Shown here: positions 1 through 8,275 of the stretch, in pieces | Layout: each line of letters begins with the position of its first letter | How positions within the stretch are numbered: the first letter of the stretch is position 1 | Source of the DNA: a virus | DNA length: 38,414 nucleotides | IMG/VR virus record: IMGVR_UViG_3300043431_000172 | Coordinates: 1-38,414 of that record | Strand: one strand, 5' to 3' | Program-made: the position numbers and the translations under genes | The notes under the pieces: generated by a model | Told to the model about the DNA's origin: nothing | Databases searched by the model: none | What the model saw: only the letters and a program-made list of their open reading frames with translations

Positions 1-37
1 CCTCCTTTCAGCCATCCCCAATATGGAATGTTATAAC
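1..37. other. left genome end, probable cos-side leader
   Basis: Short non-coding stretch before the small terminase gene. If the window is a linear cohesive-end genome, this joins the last 40 bases (38375-38414), so the HNH gene and the small terminase gene would be separated by only about 77 bases. In HK97-like phages the cos site lies between exactly these two genes. No repeat shared by the two edges is visible in the sequence, so the assignment rests on gene order alone. Confidence 0.4.
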
Positions 38-424
38 ATGCCTCGTCCTCGCACCCCGCTCGGCAAGGCCGAACTGACGGGGCAGGCAGCGAAGCACCCC
101 GATCGGTTTCGCAAGCGGTCGGAGCCTGCGGCCGAACCTGTCGGCCCGCCGCCGGCCTACCTGTCTCCTGATGCAAAACGGGCATGGCGCGAGTTCTGCG
201 CAGAGTGGCCGTGGGTGACGCGGGCGGACCGCAAGGCTTTGGGTGTGATCTGCGCGCTGTGGGAAGTGATCGAGCGCGGGGACGCGGGCGTGAACGAGAT
301 GAAGGAGTTCCGGCTGCAGTGTTCGGCGTTCGGCGGCAACCCGACGACGCGAACGAAGATTTACCAGCCGAAGGGCGAAGCCGAGGACGACCCATTCGCA
401 GGCTTTGAGGGCAAGGCGAATTGA
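38..424 (+). CDS. small terminase subunit (P27 family)
   Basis: Likely recognises phage DNA at the packaging site and hands it to the large terminase. The product has about 128 residues and begins MPRPRTPLGKAELTG, a typical P27-family (phage terminase small subunit) opening; the DAKRAWREFC segment in the middle also fits. An in-frame ATG lies 15 bases upstream at 23, but the residues it would add are not family-like, so 38 was chosen. The 3' end overlaps the start of the large terminase (TTGA overlap), so the two are probably translationally coupled. It lies next to the presumed cos end, as expected for a DNA-recognition subunit. The family call is from sequence pattern only. Confidence 0.85.
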   Translation: MPRPRTPLGKAELTGQAAKHPDRFRKRSEPAAEPVGPPPAYLSPDAKRAWREFCAEWPWVTRADRKALGVICALWEVIERGDAGVNEMKEFRLQCSAFGGNPTTRTKIYQPKGEAEDDPFAGFEGKAN

Positions 425-2109
425 CTTTTTCCGCCCGCGCCCGGCGCTATGCCGAGGCGGTTGCGTCTGGCGAGGTTGCAGCCTGCAAGTTCGTTCGGCA
501 AGCGTGCGAGCGGCAGTTGCGCGATCTGGCATCGCCGCCGGCGGGGTATGCCTTTGACGAGGCACGGGCGAACCGGGTCTGTGCTTTTGTCGAGTTGTGC
601 CCGCACATCAAGGGCGATCTGGCGCGGCGCGGCAAGCTGATCCGGCTGGAAGACTGGCAAGCGTTCGTCCTGACCACGGCGTTCGGGTGGGTGACGCCGG
701 ATGGTGACCGGCGGTTCCGGCGGGTCTATGTCGAGGTGCCGCGGGGCAACGGCAAGTCGGCGCTGTCGAGCACCATCGGGCTTTACATGCTGGCGCTGGA
801 CGGCGAGGCGGGGGCAGAGGTCTACAGCGCGGCAACGACGCGGGATCAGGCGCGGATCGTGTTTCGTGACGCGCAGGCGATGGCGCGCAAGATGCCGCAG
901 TTCTGCCGCCGGTTCGGGGTGGAGGTTCCGGCGCAGGCGATTGTGCAGATGCGTTCGGCGTCGAGCTTCAAGGCGCTGTCTGCGGATGGCCACACGCTGG
1001 ACGGCTTGAACATCCATCTGGCCGTGATTGACGAACTGCACGCGCACAAGACCCGCGATGTCTACGACGTGCTTGAAACCGGCCTCGGGAAACGGCGGCA
1101 GTCGATGCTGTGGGTCATCACCACCGCCGGCGCAAACAAGCACGGGATCTGCTTCGAGGTCAGGGACTATGCGACCAAGGTTCTGGCCGGGGCGGTGCAG
1201 GACACGGCGGCCGAAAGCACGTTTGCGCTGATCTACACGCTGGACGAAGGCGACGACCCGTATAGCGAGGCCGCCCTGCGCAAGGCCAACCCGAACTGGG
1301 GTGTCTCGGTGGACCCGGTGTCGGTGCTGCAGACAGCGGCCAAGGCCAAGCAGGTGGCGACCGCGCGGGCGAACTACCTGACCAAGCACTTGAATGTCTG
1401 GGTCGACGCGAACGAGGCGCTTTACGACACCGAACACTGGCGCAAGTGTCAGGACATCGCGCTGAACGAAGCCGATTTTGCATCCGACGAAAGTGTCATT
1501 GCGCTGGACTTGGCCAGTAAGATCGACATCGCGGCCAAGGTGAACGTCTACCGGCGGCAGGTTGATGGGAAGGATCACTTCTACGCCTTCCCGCGCTTCT
1601 TTCTGCCGCGGGCGGCGATCGAGGAAGAGCGTCACCCGATGTATCGCGGCTGGGAGATGCAGGGCGACATTGAGGCGACGCCGGGCGAGACGATCGACTT
1701 CGCGCTGATCGAGGACGAGATCAGGCTGGAAGCGCCAGCGCGGAACATCAAGGCGGTGGTCGCGGACCCGTGGCAGGCGAACTACCTGGTGACGAACCTG
1801 CAGCGCGACGGTTTCCCGGCCGAGGAGTTCCGGCAGACGGTTGCGAACATGTCCGAGGCGACGAAAACGCTGGACGCGCTGATGCGCGAGGGGCGCATTC
1901 ATCACCCCGGCAATGCAGTGCTGAACTGGATGGTGGGCAACGTGGTCGGGCACTTTGACGCCAAGGACAACGTCTATCCCCGTAAGGAACTGCCCGCGAA
2001 CAAGATCGACGGTGCCGTTGCCCTGATCATGGGGCTGGGCTGGTTCATCAAGGGCGCGGAAAAGGACGAGAGGTCTTACATGGACGACGAAGGGCTCTTG
2101 GTCCTCTGA
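421..2109 (+). CDS. terL: large terminase subunit (ATPase/nuclease)
   Basis: Motor and nuclease that cuts concatemeric DNA and pumps it into the prohead through the portal. The 562-residue product has a Walker A motif PRGNGKS at about residues 107-113, a Walker B motif AVIDE at 201-205, and a C-terminal RNase H-like nuclease region with acidic residues in ALDLASKID (Asp363) and VVADPW (Asp449). The length is normal for HK97-type terminases. The start is a TTG overlapping the TGA of the small subunit; the first in-frame ATG lies far inside the ATPase domain. The stop overlaps the portal ATG (TGATG), giving a tightly coupled terS-terL-portal block. Confidence 0.96.
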   Translation: MTFSARARRYAEAVASGEVAACKFVRQACERQLRDLASPPAGYAFDEARANRVCAFVELCPHIKGDLARRGKLIRLEDWQAFVLTTAFGWVTPDGDRRFRRVYVEVPRGNGKSALSSTIGLYMLALDGEAGAEVYSAATTRDQARIVFRDAQAMARKMPQFCRRFGVEVPAQAIVQMRSASSFKALSADGHTLDGLNIHLAVIDELHAHKTRDVYDVLETGLGKRRQSMLWVITTAGANKHGICFEVRDYATKVLAGAVQDTAAESTFALIYTLDEGDDPYSEAALRKANPNWGVSVDPVSVLQTAAKAKQVATARANYLTKHLNVWVDANEALYDTEHWRKCQDIALNEADFASDESVIALDLASKIDIAAKVNVYRRQVDGKDHFYAFPRFFLPRAAIEEERHPMYRGWEMQGDIEATPGETIDFALIEDEIRLEAPARNIKAVVADPWQANYLVTNLQRDGFPAEEFRQTVANMSEATKTLDALMREGRIHHPGNAVLNWMVGNVVGHFDAKDNVYPRKELPANKIDGAVALIMGLGWFIKGAEKDERSYMDDEGLLVL

Positions 2110-3326
2110 TGTTTGGCTTCCTGCGCAAGGGGCGCGAACTGACGGTCGAACAGCTGGCCTCCATCGTCGGATGGATCGGCTGGGGGTCGGCTTCTGGGGA
2201 GACCATCACCGAAAGCACGTCCGTAGACGTGCCGGCCGTTTTTTGCGCCGCCCGCGTGATTGCTGAGGGCATCGCGCAGATGCCGGTGCGGGTGAAGCGG
2301 GAGTCGGTTGACTCGCAGACCGGGCTGATCAACCGCGTGATTGAGCGGGCGCACTGGGCGCACGAGCTTCTTGCGGTTCGTCCGAATAGCTGGATGACCA
2401 GCTATGAGTTCCGCGAGGGGATGGTTTTCAACGCCTCTATCGGGTTCGGCGCGATTGCGATCAAGAACGTGATCGGCGGACGGGTCTATGACCTTCTGCC
2501 GGTTCCGGCGGGGCGCTGGACGGTCGAGCAAAAGCCAGACTTGTCGATGGTGTTTCGGGTCAATTTTGCTGGTGGCGGTTACAAGGATTTCGGGTCGGAA
2601 CAGGTTTTCTACCTGCGAGGGCCATCGTCGGATGGCGTGAAGGCGATCCCGGCAATTCAGGCGGCACGAGAGGCAATCGGGCTTTCAAAGGCGCTTGAGA
2701 AGCAACAGGCCAAGCTGGCGGGGAACGGCGGCAAGCCTTCTGGTATCTTGTCCTTTGCGCAGAAGCTGTCGCCCGAAACATCCAAGGCGCTTCGGGAGAC
2801 TTGGCAACAGCGGTTCGGCCCGAACGGCGATGGCGGGATTGCTGTTCTAGACAGCGACGCGAAGTTTTCGGCCATGACCATGAGCAATGCCGACGCTGAG
2901 GTCATCGAATTGCGCAGGATGCAGATCGAAGAGATTGGCCGCGCCATGCGGGTCCAGCCGATCATGCTCATGCAGGCAGACAAGGCGGCAACCTATGCCA
3001 GCGCGGAACAGATGGCGCGGATGCACGTCGTCCACACCTTGGGCCCGTGGATCGAGAGATTCGAGCAGGCCTGCAACCGCGATGTTCTGGGCAACGATCC
3101 AGAACTGAAGGTTGATTTGGACGAGCGCAATCTGTTGCGCGGCGATTTTGCAGATCAGGCCGAATACTACACCAAGGCCCTTGGCGCCGGTGGGCAATCG
3201 GCATGGCTGACGGTCAACGAAGTGCGCGAGGAAGTCGGGCGGAATCCCATCCCCGACGCTTGGGCAAACACCGTGTCGCGCGGCGCGATGGACGGGGGGC
3301 AGGACAATGGAACGCAAGGCGCTTGA
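2109..3326 (+). CDS. portal protein, HK97 family
   Basis: Forms the dodecameric ring at the capsid vertex through which DNA enters and to which the tail joins. The 405-residue product shows the family pattern: early PAVFCAARVIAEGIAQMP (about residues 38-55), central FYLRGPSSDG, and the C-terminal MRVQPIML and VHTLGPWIERFEQ segments. It sits between terminase and protease, the canonical position. Its last 20 bases overlap the protease gene. Length and motif order are ordinary, with no sign of truncation. Confidence 0.96.
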   Translation: MFGFLRKGRELTVEQLASIVGWIGWGSASGETITESTSVDVPAVFCAARVIAEGIAQMPVRVKRESVDSQTGLINRVIERAHWAHELLAVRPNSWMTSYEFREGMVFNASIGFGAIAIKNVIGGRVYDLLPVPAGRWTVEQKPDLSMVFRVNFAGGGYKDFGSEQVFYLRGPSSDGVKAIPAIQAAREAIGLSKALEKQQAKLAGNGGKPSGILSFAQKLSPETSKALRETWQQRFGPNGDGGIAVLDSDAKFSAMTMSNADAEVIELRRMQIEEIGRAMRVQPIMLMQADKAATYASAEQMARMHVVHTLGPWIERFEQACNRDVLGNDPELKVDLDERNLLRGDFADQAEYYTKALGAGGQSAWLTVNEVREEVGRNPIPDAWANTVSRGAMDGGQDNGTQGA

Positions 3327-3960
3327 TTTCGAGGTCAAGGCGGAAGGCGCGGAAGGCGAGTTCACCGGCTATGGGTCCGTTTTCGATGTGGTCGACAGCC
3401 AAGGCGACAGCATCGCCAAGGGTGCGTTCACGCAGTCCTTGATGGCGCGCATGCCAAAGATGCTTTGGCAGCACGACATGGCCGACCCCATCGGCCGCTG
3501 GACGGAGGCCCGCGAGGACAGCAAGGGCCTGTATCTGCGCGGCAAGCTGACCTTGGGCACGCGCCGCGGGGCCGAGGCTCATGCTTTGATGAAGGATGGC
3601 GCGCTGGACGGCCTGTCGATCGGCTACCGCGTGCCGGCGGGTGGCGCATCGCGCGATGGCAATGTGCGCATGCTCAAGCAGCTTGACCTTTGGGAGGTGT
3701 CCATTGTGACGATCCCGGCGAATGCCAGCGCAATGGTGGACGCGGTCAAGTCTGGCGATTTTGCCGAGCAGGATCTTGAAGACCTGCTTCGCAGCAACGG
3801 ATTCTCGCGCACGGCGGCCAAGGCTGTCGTCTCGCGCGGGTTCAAGGGGTATCGTGATGTCCTGCGCGAGGCAGGCATTGCGGGGCCAGAGTTTGATCCG
3901 CGCGAGGCGGACGAAGTCAAACAGCTTCTGAAATCCATCAGTGAAAGGGTATCGCAATGA
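3307..3960 (+). CDS. prohead maturation protease, HK97 family
   Basis: Serine protease that trims the scaffold-like delta domain from the major capsid protein during prohead maturation. The 217-residue product carries the His of WQHD (His56) and the Ser of DGLSIGY (Ser104), the catalytic pair of the HK97/U35 family, and starts with the usual FEVKAEG...FTGYGSVF strand pattern. The start lies inside the portal 3' end, and the stop overlaps the capsid ATG (ATGA). The last 60 residues (from about SNGFSRTAAKAVVSRG) form a helical tail commonly seen after the protease core. Confidence 0.95.
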   Translation: MERKALDFEVKAEGAEGEFTGYGSVFDVVDSQGDSIAKGAFTQSLMARMPKMLWQHDMADPIGRWTEAREDSKGLYLRGKLTLGTRRGAEAHALMKDGALDGLSIGYRVPAGGASRDGNVRMLKQLDLWEVSIVTIPANASAMVDAVKSGDFAEQDLEDLLRSNGFSRTAAKAVVSRGFKGYRDVLREAGIAGPEFDPREADEVKQLLKSISERVSQ

Positions 3961-5153
3961 GCGATCTCGTGGAAATCAAGGGGCTGGTCGAGAAGGTCAA
4001 CGAGACCCTCGTCCCGCTCCGTGCCGAAGTCGACGCGCTGAAATCGCGCGACGTGATCGACCAGGCCAAACTGGACAAGATGGCGGCCGACGTGACCGCC
4101 AAGATGCAGGCGCTGAACGATGCGCAAGCCAAGGAACTGGCGGCCATCAAGGCCGCGCAGGTTGGCGCGCTGACCAAGCCCGGCGGCGACAGCGTCGAGA
4201 CCAAGGGCAAGCTGGACGAGTTCCTTCGCAAGGAAGGCGTCAAGGGCCAGATGGAAATCCGGGCCATGTCGACCGACAGCAACCCGGACGGCGGCTATCT
4301 GGTCCTGCCGGAAATGTCGAACACCGTTGTCTCGCGCATTTTCGAGACCTCGCCCCTTCGCCTTGTGGCGAACGTCGAGATCACCGGCAGCAAGTCGCGG
4401 ACCTTCCTCATTGACGATGACGAGGGCACTGCCGAGTGGGCCGGCGAAAAGGCCGCGGCGACCGAGGACACCCCCGACGTGGGCGAGCTCGAAATCGTGG
4501 CGCACAACGTCCGCGCCAAGATGAATGCCACGGCCGACATGCTGGCGGATGCCTATGTCGACCTTGCCGGCTGGCTGGTCAACAAGGGCGCCGACAAGAT
4601 CGCGCGCACCGAGAACACCGCCTTCTTCACCGGCAATGGCGTCTCGAAGCCCCGCGGCCTGCTGACCTATTCTGCATGGGCGTCGGCAGGCACCTACGAG
4701 CGCGACAAGATCGAGCAGGTCGCGTCTGGCGGTGCATCGTCGATCACTGCCGATGGCCTGATCGGCGCGCAGGCGTCGCTCAAGGAAGGCTATCAGGCGC
4801 GTGCGACGTGGCTGATGAAGCGGGCCAGCTATGGCGACGTGCTCAAGCTGAAGGGGTCGGACCAGTTCTATTTCGGCCCGATGCTGCTCAAGGACGGTCA
4901 GGCGCAGATTACGCTGCTCGGCAAGCCGGTCATCTTCTGCGACGACATGCAGGCGAACGGCACCGGCAACAATCTGGCCATTGCCTACGGCGATTTCGCC
5001 CGCGGCTATACCATCCTTGACCGGGTGGGCCTGCAGGTGCTGCGCGACCCCTATACCGCGCACCCCTATACCATCTTCCATTTGACCCGGCGGACGGGCG
5101 GCGCAGTGACAAACTTCGACGCCATCAAGCTGGTCAAGATCGCAGCATCGTAA
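3957..5153 (+). CDS. major capsid protein, HK97 fold
   Basis: Shell-forming protein of the icosahedral head. The 398-residue product has a charged, coiled-coil-prone N-terminal delta domain (about residues 1-100) followed by the HK97 capsid core beginning near NPDGGYLVLPEM. FFTGNGVSKPRGLL at mid-length and the C-terminal YTIFHLTRRTGGAVTNFDAIK are typical of the family. Cleavage by the upstream protease is expected just before the core, around residues 95-105; this is inferred from the family. A strong AAGGAGG ribosome binding site for the next gene overlaps its stop codon. Confidence 0.96.
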   Translation: MSDLVEIKGLVEKVNETLVPLRAEVDALKSRDVIDQAKLDKMAADVTAKMQALNDAQAKELAAIKAAQVGALTKPGGDSVETKGKLDEFLRKEGVKGQMEIRAMSTDSNPDGGYLVLPEMSNTVVSRIFETSPLRLVANVEITGSKSRTFLIDDDEGTAEWAGEKAAATEDTPDVGELEIVAHNVRAKMNATADMLADAYVDLAGWLVNKGADKIARTENTAFFTGNGVSKPRGLLTYSAWASAGTYERDKIEQVASGGASSITADGLIGAQASLKEGYQARATWLMKRASYGDVLKLKGSDQFYFGPMLLKDGQAQITLLGKPVIFCDDMQANGTGNNLAIAYGDFARGYTILDRVGLQVLRDPYTAHPYTIFHLTRRTGGAVTNFDAIKLVKIAAS

Positions 5154-5166
5154 GGAGGGCCGGGAA

Positions 5167-5619
5167 ATGGCTTCTTTCGACTCGACCAATGACGCCTCTT
5201 GGGTGCTCTTGGGCAAACTGACGCTTTCCGGCACTTCGACCGTTGTCACGTCCCTTGTGGATATGCAGGGTTACGAATCGCTGGAACTGGCGTTCCTGAA
5301 TGCGACGGTGACGGACGCCGGCGCCGCGGCTGGCTACACCGTGAAGATTCAGGATGCGGACGTGACCACGGCGGCCAGTTTTGCCGACGTGACCGCGGCG
5401 AATGCGGTCAATGGCACCGTGTCGATTCAGGTGACATCGGACACGTCCGATGACAGCCTGACGGCGATCATGGGCTATACTGGTTCGAAGCGGTATGTCC
5501 GCGCCTCGGCTACGGGGACGACCGCTTCCGATGCGGTGGTCTATGTGATGGGGCGCCGTTCGCGGTCGCACCTGTCGCGGCCGAACACGCTGATTGGCGC
5601 TGCCACTGCCGCGACCTGA
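5167..5619 (+). CDS. hypothetical head protein, candidate decoration protein
   Basis: A 150-residue protein rich in Thr, Ser, Ala and Val with predicted beta character and no membrane segment. It has the best Shine-Dalgarno of the head module (AAGGAGG, 5152-5158), implying high expression like the capsid protein. Location directly after the major capsid protein and just before a terminator-like hairpin suggests a stoichiometric head component, for example a capsid decoration protein. No family was recognised, so the function is inferred from position only. It could instead be a minor head protein. Confidence 0.75.
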   Translation: MASFDSTNDASWVLLGKLTLSGTSTVVTSLVDMQGYESLELAFLNATVTDAGAAAGYTVKIQDADVTTAASFADVTAANAVNGTVSIQVTSDTSDDSLTAIMGYTGSKRYVRASATGTTASDAVVYVMGRRSRSHLSRPNTLIGAATAAT

Positions 5620-5628
5620 TGACATCGG

Positions 5629-5658
5629 CGGGGGGTTACGGCCCCCCGTCACCTTTTT
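5629..5658 (+). terminator. intrinsic terminator after capsid genes
   Basis: A seven-bp G+C stem (5629-5635 with 5642-5648, six-base loop TTACGG) is followed six bases later by a run of five T. It probably lets only part of the transcripts continue into connector and tail genes, keeping capsid mRNA in excess. Confidence 0.6.
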
Positions 5659-5670
5659 CGGAGTGATCGC

Positions 5671-6234
5671 ATGCGCCCTGTTTTGATCACGTCACCGGCC
5701 GCGCTGCCCGTCACGCTGGCGGCGATGAAGGAGCACTTGCGGGTTAGTCACGACGACGAGGACGACCTGATCGAGGCCTATATCGACGCGGCTGTTGCCT
5801 ATCTCGATGGCTGGTCTGGTATTCTGGGGCGCTGCATTGCCGAGCAGACATGGGCGGTGAAGATGTCGGGCTTCCCGTCTTCGCGGCGGCTGTCTTTGCC
5901 GTTCCCCGACGTGTCGTCGGTGATGCTGCAGTATTATTCGAACGGCGCGCTGGAAACGGTTTCGGCCAGCTTGTATCGGCTGCAGGAAGATGGCCGGTCG
6001 GCATGGCTTGAACTTGACGACGATGCGTCTTGGCCGACTGCAGATGATCGGGCCGACGCGGTGACGGCGACGATGACGGCGGGCTTCGAGGTGACGCCCG
6101 CGTCTATCGTCCAGGCGATCAAGCTGCTGGTGGGGCACTGGTATCGCACGCGCGAGGCGGTGGGGCCGTCTGAAATGTCCGTCCCGCTGGCGTTCGACGC
6201 AGTTGTCGCGCCGATGCGCAGGGTGGCGATGTGA
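5671..6234 (+). CDS. head-tail connector protein (gp6/gp8-like)
   Basis: A 187-residue protein that probably forms the ring under the portal. The opening ITSPAALPVTLAAMKEHLRV, the acidic HDDEDDLIEAYIDAAVAYLDGW helix region and the C-terminal AIKLLVGHWYRTREAV are hallmarks of the phiE125 gp8 / HK97 gp6 adaptor family. It is the first gene after the capsid terminator, and its stop overlaps the following head-closure gene (GTGA). The length is typical. Confidence 0.9.
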   Translation: MRPVLITSPAALPVTLAAMKEHLRVSHDDEDDLIEAYIDAAVAYLDGWSGILGRCIAEQTWAVKMSGFPSSRRLSLPFPDVSSVMLQYYSNGALETVSASLYRLQEDGRSAWLELDDDASWPTADDRADAVTATMTAGFEVTPASIVQAIKLLVGHWYRTREAVGPSEMSVPLAFDAVVAPMRRVAM

Positions 6235-6563
6235 ACGAAGCCGGCAATCTCGACCGGCGCGTGCAGTTCCGCCGCGCGACCCTCACCGACGACGGCTACA
6301 CCACGGCGGCAGAGACTTGGGCCGATCTTGGCAGCCCCGTCTGGTCCAGCAAGGCCGACATCAGCGACGGCGAGCGGTGGCGGGCGGGTGAGGTGCAGGC
6401 GCACATCACGACGCGGTTCAGGGTGCGCTGGTCGACGTTCTCGGCTGGCATCACCCCCAAGGACCGGCTGGTCTGCGGTGGTGTGACCTATGACATCAGC
6501 GGGATCAAGGAGATCGGGCGGCGCGAGCTGCTTGAGATCACCGCGGCGGCGAGGGCTGACTGA
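6231..6563 (+). CDS. head-tail adaptor / head closure protein
   Basis: A 110-residue protein with the SPP1 gp16 / DUF-type head-tail adaptor signature: an N-terminal LDRRVQFRRAT strand, W.DLG.VWSSKADISDGERW in the middle, and the closing YDISGIKEIGRRELLEITAAAR. It stoppers the DNA-filled head and provides the tail docking surface. It begins with GTG overlapping the previous stop and ends in a TGATG overlap with the next gene. Confidence 0.9.
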   Translation: MNEAGNLDRRVQFRRATLTDDGYTTAAETWADLGSPVWSSKADISDGERWRAGEVQAHITTRFRVRWSTFSAGITPKDRLVCGGVTYDISGIKEIGRRELLEITAAARAD

Positions 6564-7132
6564 TGGCCGGCAATGTGATGGGCCTGAAGGTGCAGGGCAT
6601 TGACGAACTGCAGACCACGCTGGACGGGCTGGGCAAGCGGCTGGGGCGGTCGGTGCTCGAGCGCGCCTTGCGCAAGGCATCGGCGCCGATGCTGGCAAAG
6701 GCGAAGTCGTATGCGGCCTTTGATGAAGGCGACCTTGAAGGCAGCTTGAAGATCACGCGGCAGACGGTCAGCGACCCGGGCAAGGCTGCGTTTGCCGCCA
6801 CGCTGCAGGCTGGCGGGGATCGTGCATCCGCGCAGGCGGCATTGCGCGCGGCCTATCGGGATCAGGGCGGTGCGGTTGTGGATCTGGTTCTCGGTCCTGA
6901 TCTGGCGGACGGCGGCAGCACGGCCCACCTTGTCGAGTTCGGCACCGGGCCGCGCTACCAGAAGGGCGGCAAATATGTGGGCGAAATGCCGGCGCAACCG
7001 TTCCTGCGCCCGGCGTTCGACGCCGAGGCGGGGCCGAGTGTGGACCGGCTGAAGCCGCTTCTGATGGCCGAGATTGAAAAGGCGGTCCAGCGCCGCGCGG
7101 CGCGGGCTGCGCGCCCGGTGCGGACACGCTGA
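6563..7132 (+). CDS. HK97 gp10-family neck/tail-completion protein
   Basis: A 189-residue protein of the HK97-gp10 family. The family shape is seen in the N-terminal VQGIDELQTTLDGLGKRLG helix, the central LVEFGTGPRYQKGGKYVGEMPAQPFLRPAFD (the conserved F-G-T and P-A-x-P-F-x-R-P elements) and an Arg/Ala-rich C-terminus. Members act at the head-tail joint or tail terminus. The gene is embedded in an overlapping series (TGATG at both ends). The insertion around DRASAQAALRAAYRDQGG is somewhat longer than in small family members. Confidence 0.88.
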   Translation: MAGNVMGLKVQGIDELQTTLDGLGKRLGRSVLERALRKASAPMLAKAKSYAAFDEGDLEGSLKITRQTVSDPGKAAFAATLQAGGDRASAQAALRAAYRDQGGAVVDLVLGPDLADGGSTAHLVEFGTGPRYQKGGKYVGEMPAQPFLRPAFDAEAGPSVDRLKPLLMAEIEKAVQRRAARAARPVRTR

Positions 7133-7518
7133 TGGAGGCGGCGTTTCGCGCGGCTTTGCTGGCGTCTGCCGGCGTGACGGCGCTTGCCGGATCGCGGGTC
7201 AACTGGCTGTCGCACCCGCAAAGCGATGCCTTGCCGGCGGTGGTGCTGACTGTGGTGTCAGATGCCGAGGGCTACACGCTGGACGGTCGCAACGGCCTGT
7301 CGCAGGGGCGGGTGCAGGTGGACTGCTACGCCATGGCCTACAAGGCGGCGCGCGATCTTGCGGCAGCCGTTCGGGCGGCCTTGTCGGGGTATCGGGGCGG
7401 TGACTTTCGCCTGATCGAGCACGTCGCCACGCGGGATTTCCGCGAAGGCGGAACGGACGAAGCTGAACGGCCCTACCGTGTCAGCATGGACTTCTTGACC
7501 CATTGGAGGGCTTCATAA
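7132..7518 (+). CDS. tail terminator / tail-completion protein (DUF3168)
   Basis: A 128-residue protein with the DUF3168 pattern: MEAAFRAALLAS.GVTALAGSRVNW at the start, LPAVVLTVVSDAEGYTLDGRNGL, then RVQVDCYAMAYKAARDLAAAVRAAL and a closing RVSMDFLTHWR. The family is related to the lambda gpU / tail-terminator fold that caps the tail tube at the head-proximal end. The stop TAA overlaps the ATG of the tail tube gene. Confidence 0.9.
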   Translation: MEAAFRAALLASAGVTALAGSRVNWLSHPQSDALPAVVLTVVSDAEGYTLDGRNGLSQGRVQVDCYAMAYKAARDLAAAVRAALSGYRGGDFRLIEHVATRDFREGGTDEAERPYRVSMDFLTHWRAS

Positions 7519-7928
7519 TGGCAGACATCGGCTATGATTCCGAGTTCGGGATCGAGAGCATCACCCCCGGCACCTATACCAAGGTCGCGGAAGTGACCGC
7601 GATCACCCCGCCCGGCATGACGCGCGACGCGGTGGAGGTGACCCACCTTGAGAGCGCCAGCGCCTACCGCGAGTATATCGCTGGCCTGAAAGACGGCGGC
7701 GAGGCGACGATCACGCTGAACTTTACCCCGTCGGCCACTGATGCGCTAGTCACCGCGTTCGAGGCCGAGACGGGCGGCTACCAGATCACCTTCCCGAACG
7801 GCGTGAAGCTGCAGTTCGACGGCTTTTTCACGGCCTACAACCCGCCCGAACTGACGCCGGGCGGCGCCATGCAGGCGACGGCGACGATCAAGATGACCGG
7901 CAAGGCAACGCTGGTGGCGGCGTCCTGA
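7518..7928 (+). CDS. major tail tube protein
   Basis: Builds the hollow tail tube. A GGAGGG ribosome binding site at 7505-7510 selects the ATG at 7518; an upstream TTG at 7503 would lie before that site. The 136-residue product has the TP901-1/GTA-type tube pattern: IGYDSEFGI, the strand AITPPGMTRDAVEVTHLES, the YIAGLKDGGEATITLNF segment, and a closing ATIKMTGKATLVA. It overlaps the tail-assembly chaperone gene by one base, the usual arrangement for tube and chaperone. Confidence 0.93.
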   Translation: MADIGYDSEFGIESITPGTYTKVAEVTAITPPGMTRDAVEVTHLESASAYREYIAGLKDGGEATITLNFTPSATDALVTAFEAETGGYQITFPNGVKLQFDGFFTAYNPPELTPGGAMQATATIKMTGKATLVAAS

Positions 7929-8275
7929 TGGCAAACCGGCTGCTTGGCGAGGCGACGACCACGCTTGACGGCAAGGTCTACACCCTGCGGTTTGACTTCA
8001 ACGCGATGTGCGCCTTTGAGGAGGCCACGGGCCTTGAGGCGCTGGCCGCATTCGAGGCCTTCGAGACGGGCGCGCTGAAGAAGGCCAGCGATCTTCGGGC
8101 CATGGTCTGGGCCATGCTGCAGCGGCACCACCCTGCCGCGACACTGGCCGAGGCCGGCGACATCCTGTCTGCCGATGCCGACGTGCTGCGCCGAGTGATG
8201 ATTGCCGCGGCGCCGGTCGTGACCGAGGATGCCACGGGAAACGGACAAAGGCGGGCGCACCCCCGGCCCGCCTAG
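7928..8275 (+). CDS. tail assembly chaperone, short (gpG-like) form
   Basis: A 115-residue product when translation stays in the initial frame. The N-terminus (LRFDFNAMCAFEEATG, then LRAMVWAMLQRHHP) matches the GTA/siphovirus tail-assembly chaperone family that coats the tape measure during tail assembly. The last ten residues (RRAHPRPA before TAG) are low complexity, as expected for a frame that is normally left. A frameshift signal near its 3' end produces a longer form (7928-8574). Confidence 0.9.
   Translation: MANRLLGEATTTLDGKVYTLRFDFNAMCAFEEATGLEALAAFEAFETGALKKASDLRAMVWAMLQRHHPAATLAEAGDILSADADVLRRVMIAAAPVVTEDATGNGQRRAHPRPA

Noticed and set aside
361-1953. Very long - strand open frame opposite the large terminase.
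   Set aside because: Antisense shadow in high-G+C DNA: Arg/His/Pro-rich, no motifs, opposite a gene with all terminase motifs.
3624-5249. 541-codon - strand frame opposite protease and capsid genes.
   Set aside because: Same antisense artefact; composition without domains, and the + strand genes are unambiguous.
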